Source: Paraburkholderia flagellata (GTDB lineage: Bacteria; Pseudomonadota; Gammaproteobacteria; Burkholderiales; Burkholderiaceae). Taken from it: 64,000 nt of DNA. Made by a program: the position numbers and the translations under genes. Positions within the stretch are counted from its first letter, which is position 1. Every line of letters begins with the position of its first letter. Below are positions 7,325 to 15,602 of the stretch, piece by piece. The stretch covers positions 1,364,001 to 1,428,000 of the forward strand of contig NZ_JAJEJT010000002.1 in assembly GCF_021390645.1 (NCBI RefSeq). Reading direction: 5' to 3'. Under the pieces are notes generated by a model that saw only the letters and a program-made list of their open reading frames with translations, was not told the origin of the DNA and made no database searches.

Positions 7325-10216
7325 ATGTCCCGCGCTATGTCCCGATTTCGCATTGAACCTGTTGTCTTCATCGTGGGTCTTGCCGCCGTGTGCTGGATCG
7401 GCGCCGGCTACGCGCTCACCAACCCGCTCGCGAGCGCCGTCACGCTGCTGATCGGCGTGTGCTATGTCGCGGGCGCCTGGGAGCTGTATCGCTTTCAGCA
7501 GGCCACGACCACGCTTGCGAAGGCGCTCGTACAGTTGAACGCGCCGCCCGCGCGCCTGGCCGGCTGGCTCGACACGTTGCATCCGGGCCTGCGCAACGCG
7601 GTGCGCGCACGGATCGAAGGCGAGCGCGCGGCGCTGCCGGGCCCGGCGCTCGCGCCCTACCTCACGGGCCTGCTCGTGCTGCTCGGCATGCTCGGCACGC
7701 TGCTCGGCATGGTCGTCACGCTCAAGGGCACGGGCGCGGCGCTGGAAAGCGCCACCGACCTCGACGCCATCCGCGCCTCGCTCGCCGCGCCTGTGAACGG
7801 CCTCGGCTTCGCGTTCGGCACCTCCATCGCGGGTGTGGCCACCTCCGCCATGCTCGGTCTGCTCTCCGCGCTGTGCCGCCGTGAGCGCATCGAGGCCGCG
7901 CAGCAGCTCGACGTGAAGATCGCGACGACGCTGCGCGCCTTCTCGCCGGCCCATCAGCGCGAAGCCTCGTTCAAGCTGATGCAGCGCCAGGCCGACGCCA
8001 TGCCCGCGCTGGTCGACAAGCTCGGCGCGCTGATGACGCTGATCGAGCGTCAGGGCGCCGCGCAGCACGAACAGCAGATCGCGACTCAACAAGCCTTCGC
8101 CGCGAATGCGGAAGCCGCCTGGAGCCACCTCGCGGCTTCCGTGGGGCAGTCGCTCAAGTCGAGCGCCGCCGAAAGCGCACGCGCCGCAGGCGCGGCGCTG
8201 CAGCCCGTGGTGGAAGCGACCATGGCGGGCCTCGCGCGCGAATCGGCGTCGATGCAGGGGGCGCTCACGCAGGCGGTGCAGCAGCAGCTCGAAGGGCTCG
8301 CAAGCGGCTTCGAGGCATCGACGGCGAACGTCGCCGAAATCTGGAACCGCGCGCTCGCGCAGCATCGCCAGACCAACGAGGCGCTTGCCGCCGACCTGGG
8401 CGGCGCGCTTGAGCGCTTCAACGCAAGCTTCGAGCAGCGTGCAGCGGGCCTGCTCGATGGCGTGTCGACGCGCTTCGAAAGCGCATCGGGGACGATGTCG
8501 CAGGCGTGGCAGGCGGCCCTCGAACAGCAGGAGCGCGCCGGCGAAAAACTCGCGGCGGGCAATCAGCAGGCGCTCGCCACGGCGGCGGCCACGTTCGAAC
8601 AGCACTCGGCGTCGCTGCTGCGTGCGGTCGATGATTCCCATGCGGACTTGCAGACGAAGCTCGGCGCACGCGACGAAGCGCGGCTCGCAAGCTGGGCCGA
8701 AGCGCTCGCGACAATGGCCGCCGCGCTGCGCACGCAGTGGGAAGCGACGAGCACGGTTTCGGCGCAGCGTCAGCAGGAAATCTGCGCGACGCTCGCACAA
8801 ACCGCGAACGATATCGCGGCGCAGTCGCAGCAGCATGCGAGCAAGACGATTGCCGAAATCGATCGTCTCGTCGATGCGGCTTCGGAAGCGCCGAAGGCCG
8901 CCGCGAACCTGCACGCGGAAATTTCGGCGCGCGACGAGCAGCGCATCGAAACGTGGACGGCATCGCTCGCGACGATGGCCGCCGGGCTGCGTAAAGAGTG
9001 GGAAGAAACGAGCGCCGCCACCGCGCAACGCCAGCAGGAAATCTGCGCGACGCTCGCGCAAACCGCGAACGATATCTCCGCGCAGTCGCAGCAGCACGCG
9101 AGCAAGACGATTGCCGAGATCGATCGTCTCGTCGATGCGGCTTCGGAAGCGCCGAAGGCTGCCGCAAACCTGCACGCGGAAATTTCGGCACGCGACGAGC
9201 AGCGCATCGAAACGTGGACTCAATCGCTCGCGACGATGGCCGCCGGGCTGCGCAAAGAGTGGGAAGAAACGAGCGCCGCCACCGCGCAACGCCAGCAGGA
9301 AGTCTGCGCGACGCTCGCGCAAACCGCGAACGACATCGCAGCACAATCGCAGCAGCACGCAACGAATACGATCGCCGAGATCGATCGTCTGGTACAAGCC
9401 GCCGCAGAAGCGCCGAAGGCCGCCGCGAACCTCCACACGGAAATCTCCTCGCGCGACGAGCAACGCCTCGAAGCATGGACTGCAACGCTGGCCACGATGA
9501 GCGCCGCATTGCGGGAGCAATGGGAAGCAACGAGCGCGGCCACCGCGCAGCGTCAGCAGGAAATCTGCGAAACGCTCGCCCAGACCGCCAGCGACATCAC
9601 CACGCAATCGCAGGCCCATAACGCCAGCACGATCGCGGAAATCGGCAGCCTCGTGCAGGCCGCGTCGGCCGCCCCGCAGGCCGCGGCCGAAGTCATCGCC
9701 GAGTTGCGCCAGAAGCTCTCGGACAGCATGGTCCGTGACACCGCGATGCTCGACGAGCGCAACCGCCTGCTCGCCACGCTCGAAACGCTGCTCGACGCCG
9801 TGAACCGCGCCTCCACCGAGCAGCGCTCGGCGATCGACGCGCTCGTCTCCACGTCGTCGGATCTGCTCGAGCGCGTGGGCGGCGAATTCAGCGCGAACGT
9901 CGAAGCCGGCAGCGGCAAGCTGGGCGCGATCGCCGCGCAGGTGAGCGGCAGCGCCGTCGAAGTGGCGAGCCTTGGCGATGCGTTCGGCGCCGCCGTCACC
10001 GTGTTTGGCGAATCGAACGACAAGCTCGTGGCGCATCTGGAGCGCATCGAGGCCGCGCTCGACAAGTCGCTCGCGCGCAGCGACGACCAGCTCGCCTACT
10101 ACGTGGCGCAGGCGCGTGAAGTCATCGACCTGAGCATGCTGTCGCAGAAGCAGATCGTCGAGAACCTGCAGCAGCTCGCCAGCCAGCGCGCCATCGCCGG
10201 GGCGGATGCGGCATGA
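7325..10216 (+). CDS. DUF802 protein: MotA/ExbB-like membrane domain with giant coiled-coil tail
   Basis: A 963-residue protein with four predicted TM segments (about 13-31, 35-54, 111-133 and 158-184). TM3 and TM4, with GMLGTLLGMV and PVNGLGFAFGTSIAG, resemble the pore-lining helices of the MotA/TolQ/ExbB family. Residues 190-963 are a soluble, Ala/Gln/Glu-rich helical tail. Residues 450-797 consist of four 87-residue tandem repeats. This domain order (stator subunit plus long tail) is like ZorA of Zorya. It overlaps the OmpA-like gene by ATGA. The start at 7325 has a second ATG at 7337 as an alternative. The long ORF on the opposite strand is a GC-skew shadow. Function is unknown; a proton-driven envelope motor is inferred. 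Confidence 0.85.
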   Translation: MSRAMSRFRIEPVVFIVGLAAVCWIGAGYALTNPLASAVTLLIGVCYVAGAWELYRFQQATTTLAKALVQLNAPPARLAGWLDTLHPGLRNAVRARIEGERAALPGPALAPYLTGLLVLLGMLGTLLGMVVTLKGTGAALESATDLDAIRASLAAPVNGLGFAFGTSIAGVATSAMLGLLSALCRRERIEAAQQLDVKIATTLRAFSPAHQREASFKLMQRQADAMPALVDKLGALMTLIERQGAAQHEQQIATQQAFAANAEAAWSHLAASVGQSLKSSAAESARAAGAALQPVVEATMAGLARESASMQGALTQAVQQQLEGLASGFEASTANVAEIWNRALAQHRQTNEALAADLGGALERFNASFEQRAAGLLDGVSTRFESASGTMSQAWQAALEQQERAGEKLAAGNQQALATAAATFEQHSASLLRAVDDSHADLQTKLGARDEARLASWAEALATMAAALRTQWEATSTVSAQRQQEICATLAQTANDIAAQSQQHASKTIAEIDRLVDAASEAPKAAANLHAEISARDEQRIETWTASLATMAAGLRKEWEETSAATAQRQQEICATLAQTANDISAQSQQHASKTIAEIDRLVDAASEAPKAAANLHAEISARDEQRIETWTQSLATMAAGLRKEWEETSAATAQRQQEVCATLAQTANDIAAQSQQHATNTIAEIDRLVQAAAEAPKAAANLHTEISSRDEQRLEAWTATLATMSAALREQWEATSAATAQRQQEICETLAQTASDITTQSQAHNASTIAEIGSLVQAASAAPQAAAEVIAELRQKLSDSMVRDTAMLDERNRLLATLETLLDAVNRASTEQRSAIDALVSTSSDLLERVGGEFSANVEAGSGKLGAIAAQVSGSAVEVASLGDAFGAAVTVFGESNDKLVAHLERIEAALDKSLARSDDQLAYYVAQAREVIDLSMLSQKQIVENLQQLASQRAIAGADAA
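8672..9715 (+). repeat. Four 261-bp in-frame tandem repeats in the DUF802 gene
   Basis: Units begin at 8672, 8933, 9194 and 9455, each with an ARDE-type motif (ARDEAR, ARDEQR, ARDEQR, SRDEQR). The period is exactly 261 bases (87 codons). Units two and three are nearly identical at DNA level, including codon choice, while one and four have diverged. Each unit contains the sequence AQRQQEICATLAQTANDI or a close variant. The array lengthens the helical tail without breaking frame. Confidence 0.92.
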
Positions 10217-10860
10217 ACGACGAAATCGACGGCGGCGCGGCCCCCGCAGCGCCAGTCTGGCCCGCGTTCGCCGACCTGATGTCGGTGCTGCTGGGCGCGT
10301 TCCTGCTGATCCTCGTCGGCGTGGTCGGCATGCAGCTCGAACTGTCGAGCCGGCTCGCGAACGAGGTGAAGCAACGCAAGGCCGAAACCGAGCGCCGCAA
10401 GACGCTCGAAGAAGCGCTCGCGGGCCCGCTCGCGGCGGGGCGCGTGACGCTCGTGAACGGCCGCATCGGCATTAGCGGCAGCGTGCTGTTCGCGCTGAAC
10501 TCGGACCAGTTGACGCCGCAGGGCCGCGACCTGCTCAAGAGCCTCGCCGGGCCGCTCACCGCGTACCTGAAGAGCCGCGATGAAATCCTGATGGTGAGCG
10601 GTTTCGCCGACGACCAGCAGGTGCACGCAGGCAACCGCCGCTTCGCCGACAACTGGGAGCTTTCGGCCGAACGCGCGCTGACGGTCACACGCTCGTTCAT
10701 CGACGCGGGCGTGCCCGCGTCGTCGGTGTTCGCGGCCGCGTTCGGCTCCGAGCAGCCGGTGAGCGCCAACACCGACGAGGCTGGCCGCGCGAAGAACCGC
10801 CGCGTCGAGATTGCGCCGGTGCCGCGGCCGACCGTCGGCGAGAGCAAGCATGGTCAATGA
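10213..10860 (+). CDS. OmpA/MotB-like protein, stator peptidoglycan-binding subunit
   Basis: A 215-residue protein with one N-terminal TM helix (about 22-40) and a C-terminal OmpA-family domain. Asp21 sits at the membrane edge in the sequence PAFADLMSVLLGAF. This is the position of the proton-carrying Asp of MotB and ExbD. The OmpA part runs from about residue 85, with NWELSAERA and NRRVEI as peptidoglycan-binding landmarks. The start overlaps the DUF802 stop (ATGA), which fixes it. Together the two proteins have the parts of a 5:2 stator. The equivalent in Zorya is ZorB. The flagellar MotB is unlikely, because the partner is not MotA in length or neighbours. Confidence 0.88.
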   Translation: MNDEIDGGAAPAAPVWPAFADLMSVLLGAFLLILVGVVGMQLELSSRLANEVKQRKAETERRKTLEEALAGPLAAGRVTLVNGRIGISGSVLFALNSDQLTPQGRDLLKSLAGPLTAYLKSRDEILMVSGFADDQQVHAGNRRFADNWELSAERALTVTRSFIDAGVPASSVFAAAFGSEQPVSANTDEAGRAKNRRVEIAPVPRPTVGESKHGQ

Positions 10861-11491
10861 TGCGCTCCCGCAGTCCGGCCCTGATGCTCGCGCCCTGCTC
10901 GACGCCTGGCGCGCCCGTGGCGCGGACCAGCTCGACCCGGTGCGCTTTCATTTCATCGAGGCCCTGGAACGCCGCGCGGCCGTACATGCTGGCGAAGCGC
11001 GGCGGCTCATCGACGCGCGGCTCGCGCAACTGCTCGACGCCTTCGCCGACGACCTCGCGCGCGAGGCATCGAAATTCACGCGCGGGATCGACGGCGATTC
11101 GGCGAGGAGCGAACTGGGCCGCCTCGTCGATTCGCTCGCGCGCGCCGAGCCGGCACAACCGGCGACGCGGGTGCGGCACGAGCCGGACCCGGAGCTGGTC
11201 GAATACTTCCGACAAACGTGGTCGCGCGTGCGCTCCGAAAAGCAGTTGCGGCAGTCGCTGGACCAGGTGCCCAGAAACGCCGGGCCGCTTAATTCGAGCA
11301 GCCTCGTCCATCGCGCGCTCTCGCTCATGCGCGAGGTGTCGCCGGGATACCTGCAGCAATTTCTCGCCTATGCCGATGCGCTTTCGTGGCTTGAGCAGTT
11401 GAATGCGAGTGTGGGGGTCGCGGCGCCGGTGAAGGAGGCGCCGCGGGCTTCGTCAGCGAAGAAGAAAGGGGCGCGGGGGAAGGGGCAATGA
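10850..11491 (+). CDS. DUF2894 family protein, last gene of stator-like operon
   Basis: A 213-residue soluble protein of the DUF2894 family, function unknown. The N-terminal half is helical and charged. The conserved C-terminal block contains YFRQTWSRVRSEKQLRQS and then HRALSLMREVSPGYLQQFL. The tail ends in a Lys/Gly/Ala-rich segment. The ATG at 10850 overlaps the end of the OmpA-like gene by 11 bases, which argues for translational coupling and a shared complex. No nuclease, helicase or nucleotide-binding motif is visible, so it is not a recognisable Zorya effector. Confidence 0.8.
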   Translation: MVNDALPQSGPDARALLDAWRARGADQLDPVRFHFIEALERRAAVHAGEARRLIDARLAQLLDAFADDLAREASKFTRGIDGDSARSELGRLVDSLARAEPAQPATRVRHEPDPELVEYFRQTWSRVRSEKQLRQSLDQVPRNAGPLNSSSLVHRALSLMREVSPGYLQQFLAYADALSWLEQLNASVGVAAPVKEAPRASSAKKKGARGKGQ

Positions 11492-11502
11492 GATGCTACT
11501 AT

Positions 11503-11520
11503 TGATGCACATACGCATCA
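11503..11520. promoter_or_regulatory. Inverted repeat before vapBC, candidate operator
   Basis: TGATGC (11503-11508) and GCATCA (11515-11520) are perfect inverted arms around six bases. They lie 19 bases before the antitoxin start. Antitoxins of this type usually bind such palindromes to autoregulate their operon. A following GTTTTT means it could also help end the upstream operon. Confidence 0.5.
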
Positions 11521-11538
11521 GTTTTTGAGGCAACTCCC

Positions 11539-11742
11539 ATGCGAACCACTGTCACGATCGATGACGCCCTGTACCAGCAGGCGCTCGAACTCGCTGAACC
11601 AGGCATCGACAAGGCGGAACTCATCCGGGCCGCAATCCAGACCTTCGTGCGCGTCCAGGCCGCCAAACGTCTCGCCGCCCTCGGAGGCGCGGCGCCAGAC
11701 ATGCGGGAGATCGAGCGGCGACGCCCTGAGACCTCCGCATAA
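11539..11742 (+). CDS. vapB: VapB-type antitoxin (ribbon-helix-helix)
   Basis: A 67-residue protein beginning MRTTVTIDDALYQQALELA, the typical N-terminal strand and helix of the MetJ/Arc-type VapB antitoxins. It should bind DNA through the ribbon-helix-helix and neutralise the toxin through its C-terminal tail. The stop codon overlaps the next start (TAATG). An inverted repeat just upstream is the likely autoregulatory operator. It follows the stator-like operon by 47 bases on the same strand. Confidence 0.82.
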   Translation: MRTTVTIDDALYQQALELAEPGIDKAELIRAAIQTFVRVQAAKRLAALGGAAPDMREIERRRPETSA

Positions 11743-12122
11743 TGAGCGTACTGATCGACACATCGGTCTGGGTCGACCATTTCCGTCACGGCAACGAGCG
11801 GCTCGTCCAGTTGATCACGAGCGATCAGGCTCTCACCCACCCGCTCGTGCTCGTCGAACTGGCCTGCGGCACGCCACCCGCGCCCCGCTCGCGTACGCTT
11901 CACGACATCGGTTTGCTGCAGCAGGCGCAGCACGCAACGCCATCCGAGGTCATGCAGTTCATCGAAGTCGAGCGGCTTTACGGAAAAGGCTGCGGCGGCG
12001 TCGATCTCACGCTGCTCGCATCAACCTTGATGACACCCGGCGCGCGCCTCTGGACACTTGATCACCGCCTGGCTGCGCTCGCCACACAGCTCGGCGTGGC
12101 CTGGCCGCCAACCGCACACTGA
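11742..12122 (+). CDS. vapC: VapC-type PIN-domain ribonuclease toxin
   Basis: A 126-residue PIN-domain protein. The acidic residues expected to bind catalytic Mg2+ are visible: Asp6 in VLIDTSVWVD, Glu39 in VLVELACG, Asp88 in GCGGVDLTLLAS and Asp107 in LWTLDHRL. Family members cleave specific tRNA or rRNA sites to stop translation. The start overlaps the antitoxin stop by one base. The stop is 17 bases from the convergent aroG end. All catalytic residues appear intact, so the toxin is probably functional. Confidence 0.87.
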   Translation: MSVLIDTSVWVDHFRHGNERLVQLITSDQALTHPLVLVELACGTPPAPRSRTLHDIGLLQQAQHATPSEVMQFIEVERLYGKGCGGVDLTLLASTLMTPGARLWTLDHRLAALATQLGVAWPPTAH

Positions 12123-12139
12123 TCGCCGGCCGGCTCCCC

Positions 12140-13297
12140 TCACCCCGCCTTCCTCCGCGCCCTCACCGCCTGCGCCAACCCATCGAGCACGGGCGCCGTC
12201 TGAGCCCAGCTGATGCACGCATCGGTGATCGACACGCCGCGCTTGAGCGGCACGCCCGGCTTCTGGTCCTGGCGCCCCTCTTCGAGATGGCTCTCGATCA
12301 TCACGCCGATAATGCGCTTGTCGCCGCCCGCCAGTTGCTCGCCGATATCGCGCGCCACGTCGATCTGACGCTGATGCGCCTTGTTCGAATTCGCATGCGA
12401 GCAATCGATCATGACCTGCTCGCGCAGCCCCGCCTTCGCAAGCGATGCACAGCACGCCGCCACCGAAGCCGCGTCGTAGTTCGGCCCGCTCTTGCCGCCG
12501 CGCAGGATCACATGGCAGTCGTCGTTGCCGCGCGTTTCGAAGATCGCGGCCATGCCCATCTTCGTCATGCCCATGAACGCGTGGCTCGCGCGCGCCGCGA
12601 CGATGGCGTCGCTCGCCACTTGCACGCCGCCGTCGGTGCCGTTCTTGAAGCCGATCGGGCATGAGAGGCCCGAAGCCAGTTGCCGGTGGCTCTGGCTTTC
12701 GGTCGTCCGCGCGCCGATCGCGCCCCACGCTACGAGGTCGGCGATGAATTGCGGGCTCAGCAGATCGAGGAATTCCGTGGCCGTGGGCAGGCCGAGCGCG
12801 TTGATGTCGAGCAGGAGCTGACGCGCCGCGCGCAAGCCCTCGTTGATGCGGAAGCTGCCATCCAGACGCGGGTCGTTGATATAGCCCTTCCAGCCCACCG
12901 TGGTACGCGGCTTCTCGAAGTACACACGCATGACGACCAGCAGATCGTCCTTGAGCATGTCGGCCTTCGCCTTGAGGAGCCTCGCGTATTCGATGGCCTG
13001 ATCGTGGTCGTGGATCGAGCACGGGCCCACCACCACCACGATCCGGTCGTCGCGCTGCGCGAGCACGTCGGCGATCTCGCCGCGGCTTGTTTCGACGAGC
13101 GTTTGCGTTTCCTGCGGCACCGGCAGCTCGTCGAGCAGCAGCGCGGGCGAAATGAGCGGACGCACGGCGCCGATGCGCGTGTCGTCGATGCGGGTCGTGT
13201 CCTGGGTGGCGTCGGCCACGCCGACTTCCTGGTCGTGCTGCGGATTGTCGATACGGCTCAAGATGTTCTCCAACTGCGCCTTTGACGCGCGCATCAT
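12140..13297 (-). CDS. aroG: 3-deoxy-7-phosphoheptulonate synthase (DAHP synthase, class I)
   Basis: A 385-residue class I alpha DAHP synthase. It condenses phosphoenolpyruvate and erythrose 4-phosphate in the first step of the shikimate pathway. Family blocks are VVVVGPCSIHDHDQAIEYAR, MRVYFEKPRTTVGWKGYIND, ARTTESQSHR and IDCSHANSNK. Length agrees with AroF/AroG/AroH; which aromatic amino acid inhibits it cannot be decided here. Two adjacent Met codons (13297 and 13294) are both possible starts; the longer upstream frame is not conserved-looking. The gene is convergent with vapC and has its own promoter region of about 65 bases before the upstream terminator. Confidence 0.94.
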   Translation of the reverse strand: MMRASKAQLENILSRIDNPQHDQEVGVADATQDTTRIDDTRIGAVRPLISPALLLDELPVPQETQTLVETSRGEIADVLAQRDDRIVVVVGPCSIHDHDQAIEYARLLKAKADMLKDDLLVVMRVYFEKPRTTVGWKGYINDPRLDGSFRINEGLRAARQLLLDINALGLPTATEFLDLLSPQFIADLVAWGAIGARTTESQSHRQLASGLSCPIGFKNGTDGGVQVASDAIVAARASHAFMGMTKMGMAAIFETRGNDDCHVILRGGKSGPNYDAASVAACCASLAKAGLREQVMIDCSHANSNKAHQRQIDVARDIGEQLAGGDKRIIGVMIESHLEEGRQDQKPGVPLKRGVSITDACISWAQTAPVLDGLAQAVRARRKAG

Positions 13298-13362
13298 GCA
13301 TGTGTGGGGGATGAATGCGCGATTATCGCATCCGGCGCGCGAGCGGCATCCATAAACGTCAT

Positions 13363-13398
13363 CCCGAAAATGAAACGAGGCGGCCCAAAGGCCGCCTC
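13363..13398 (-). terminator. Terminator after the sterol-desaturase gene
   Basis: Arms GAGGCGGCC (13377-13385) and GGCCGCCTC (13390-13398) are perfectly complementary with a four-base loop. On the minus strand they are followed by GTTTCATTTTC. It separates the desaturase transcript from aroG. Confidence 0.75.
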
Positions 13399-13429
13399 GC
13401 ATGAGGACAGTCACACTGCGCGCGTCGAT

Positions 13430-14440
13430 TCAGCGCGCCGCGCCCCCCATCGGATAGCCCTTCTTGCCCGCGAGACGCCGCGCGATGCGCACGAGCGCGA
13501 ACCACTGCTGCGCGAGCAGCCCTTCGCCATAGTTCGCGCCCTGGCCGTGCGGCGCGGGCAACTGGTCGCGAATGCCGGTGGGCTCTTGCTCCTTGTTCCA
13601 CGACGCCGTGCGGAACATCACGTCCCACCAGGGAAACAGCACGCCGAAGTTGCAGCCATAGCGCGTGCCCTCGTGGCCGTAGCCGATCGCATGATGGCGC
13701 CGATGAAACGCCGGGCTCACCACGATGCGCTCGAGCAGCCACCCAAGGTCGAGCCGCGCATTCACGTGCTGCACGCTCTGCATGAAGTTGCTCACGGCCA
13801 CGAGCACGACGAATTGCGCGGGCGGCACGCCGATAAAGAGCGAGATGCCCGCGAAGAACGCAGCCTGAACGATGTCGTCGAGGAAATGATTGCGATCGTC
13901 ACACCACAACGACATCTGCTGCTGGCTGTGATGCACGGCGTGCAGTTCCCACCACACGCCGAAGCGATGCTGCCAGCGGTGATACCAGTAGCCCGCGAAG
14001 TCGAGCACGACGAGATAGATCAGGAACGACACGAGCGGCTTGTCGGTCACGCCGGGCCAGAGGCTATCCACTTCGATGTTCGGCACGTTGTGGATCGCCA
14101 TCAGGCTCTGCCAGTGATTGAACACGGGCGTGAGCAAAAAGAAGAACGCGATGTTCAGAATGCCGAGCTTCGCGATCCACGTGTACCAGACGTCGGCGCG
14201 CAGCGCCTTGCGATCGCCCCAGTTTTCCGCGGGACGCAGTGCTTCGAGCGGGCGCAGCAGCACATACGAGGCACAGATCTGCAGCACGCCCACGATCACC
14301 CAATAGAGTGCGTCGTAGGTGTCCTCGTCGTAGCCCATCAGGCCGACCTTGTAGAAGATCGGCTGCACCACGTCCACGTAGACGAGCGTCTGCAGCCACG
14401 AAACGAGGTTGTCGGCCTGCGAAAGCAGCGTGTCGAGCAT
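13430..14440 (-). CDS. Sterol desaturase / fatty acid hydroxylase superfamily protein
   Basis: A 336-residue integral membrane protein with several hydrophobic helices. It has the three histidine clusters of the diiron fatty-acid-hydroxylase superfamily: HRWQH, HAVHH and, further on, HRRHH. These ligate a non-haem diiron centre for O2-dependent hydroxylation or desaturation of lipids. The substrate is not evident. The ATG at 14440 follows GAGGAGT. The upstream beta-propeller gene ends 13 bases before this start, so the two form an operon, which suggests a shared role in the envelope. Confidence 0.85.
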   Translation of the reverse strand: MLDTLLSQADNLVSWLQTLVYVDVVQPIFYKVGLMGYDEDTYDALYWVIVGVLQICASYVLLRPLEALRPAENWGDRKALRADVWYTWIAKLGILNIAFFFLLTPVFNHWQSLMAIHNVPNIEVDSLWPGVTDKPLVSFLIYLVVLDFAGYWYHRWQHRFGVWWELHAVHHSQQQMSLWCDDRNHFLDDIVQAAFFAGISLFIGVPPAQFVVLVAVSNFMQSVQHVNARLDLGWLLERIVVSPAFHRRHHAIGYGHEGTRYGCNFGVLFPWWDVMFRTASWNKEQEPTGIRDQLPAPHGQGANYGEGLLAQQWFALVRIARRLAGKKGYPMGGAAR

Positions 14441-14453
14441 CGGGACTCCTCGA

Positions 14454-15440
14454 TCAATCCGGGTTCGGCGCGTACACCGGCGCGCTGTTCGCAAAGTAGA
14501 TGCCGTGCGGCGAGCGGCCCACCGCGATCGTATCGATCAGCTTGCGCGTGTTCAGATCGATGATGCCCACGTGCTTCGCGAAGCGGAACGTCACCCAAAG
14601 GTAACGCTTGTCTGCCGAAAGTTCCATGTCGTCGGGACCGGGACGCAGGCCCGTGATGTCGGCAACTTTGGTGAGCGTCGTGTAGTCGAGAATGCTGATC
14701 GTGCTCTCCACGCGATTCGACACGGCGATATGTTTGCCATCGTCCAGATTGCGGAAGTTGTGCGCGCCGCGGCCGGTCTGGATCTTTTTCACGACCGTGC
14801 GGTTGTGCCAGTCCACCACGGCCACGTTGTCCTCGCCCGTCATGCCGACGAGCAGGTATTTGTCGCCGGGCGTCATCCACAGGCCCGCGGGCGTGTTGCC
14901 CACTTGCAGCTTCCAGAGCACCGTTTGCGTCGGCAGATCGATCGCGGCCACTTCACCCGTGTCCTGCAGCGTGACGAACGCCGTTTTATTGTCGGAGGCG
15001 AACGTGATGTGGCTCGGCGTTTTCGCAAGCGGAATGCGCTTCGCGATCGTGAGATTCTGGCCGTCGTAGTGGTAGACGTCCACGCGGTCGAGCCGCAGGC
15101 CCGCGGTCACGAACCATTTGCGGTCGGGCGAGAAGCCGAGCTGATACGGATCTTCAATGCCTTCCAGGCGGCGCTGAATCTGCCCCGTATGCGGGTCGAG
15201 GAACAGCAGGTCGTTCGACACCGAATCGGCGACGATGAGCGACTTGCCATCGGGCGTGATCATCAGGTGATGCGGTTCCTTGCCCGTGGGCTCGGTGGCG
15301 ACCACGGTACGGCTCGCTTGATCGATGAGCGAGAGCTTCGCCTCGCCCGAGTCGAGCACGATGACCTTGTCGTCGGCGTGGGCGAGCGCGCCCCACGCGA
15401 GGCCGCCCATCAGCAGCGCAGTCGCGAACGGTTTTTTCAT
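14454..15440 (-). CDS. Secreted YVTN/YncE-like beta-propeller protein
   Basis: A 328-residue protein with a signal peptide (MKKPFATALLMGGLAWGALA, cleavage near AHA-DD) and a repeated pattern of about 42 residues. Typical repeat phrases are MITPDGKSLIVADS, FSPDRKWFVTAG and MTPGDKYLLVGM. These are the hallmarks of the periplasmic YVTN seven-bladed propellers. Such proteins bind ligands or other proteins; a catalytic role is unlikely. The ATG at 15440 was preferred to an upstream in-frame Met because it opens the signal peptide. It is the first gene of a two-gene operon with the desaturase. Confidence 0.82.
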   Translation of the reverse strand: MKKPFATALLMGGLAWGALAHADDKVIVLDSGEAKLSLIDQASRTVVATEPTGKEPHHLMITPDGKSLIVADSVSNDLLFLDPHTGQIQRRLEGIEDPYQLGFSPDRKWFVTAGLRLDRVDVYHYDGQNLTIAKRIPLAKTPSHITFASDNKTAFVTLQDTGEVAAIDLPTQTVLWKLQVGNTPAGLWMTPGDKYLLVGMTGEDNVAVVDWHNRTVVKKIQTGRGAHNFRNLDDGKHIAVSNRVESTISILDYTTLTKVADITGLRPGPDDMELSADKRYLWVTFRFAKHVGIIDLNTRKLIDTIAVGRSPHGIYFANSAPVYAPNPD

Positions 15441-15602
15441 ACGGACCGGTGTAAACGCAAAGATCGGGAATTCAGGCATTTCGTAAGGGAAAGAGAGCAG
15501 CGAAGGCGCGCCGCGCCAGTTTGTGCTGAGATAGCGCCAAGGCAGGCGCGCGGTTTGCCTGCTTAACGCATGAGGACCCGATTCCGATGACGCCTGTGCA
15601 AC

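Noticed and set aside
8672..9715. CRISPR-like array
   Set aside because: The 261-bp units are in frame within a coding region, contiguous and without spacers.
7016..10036. 1006-codon open frame on the minus strand opposite the DUF802 gene
   Set aside because: It is Arg-rich with no recognisable domain and mirrors the repeats of the plus-strand gene. GC-rich codon bias on the other strand explains the lack of stops.
10213..10860. Flagellar motB
   Set aside because: There is no motA of normal length, no chemotaxis or flagellar gene nearby, and the partner has a giant tail not seen in flagellar stators.
6589..11491. Complete Zorya type I or II defence system
   Set aside because: Only ZorA/ZorB-like parts are present. 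No SNF2-like ZorD, ZorC or HNH ZorE protein is encoded next to them, so the name Zorya is not justified.
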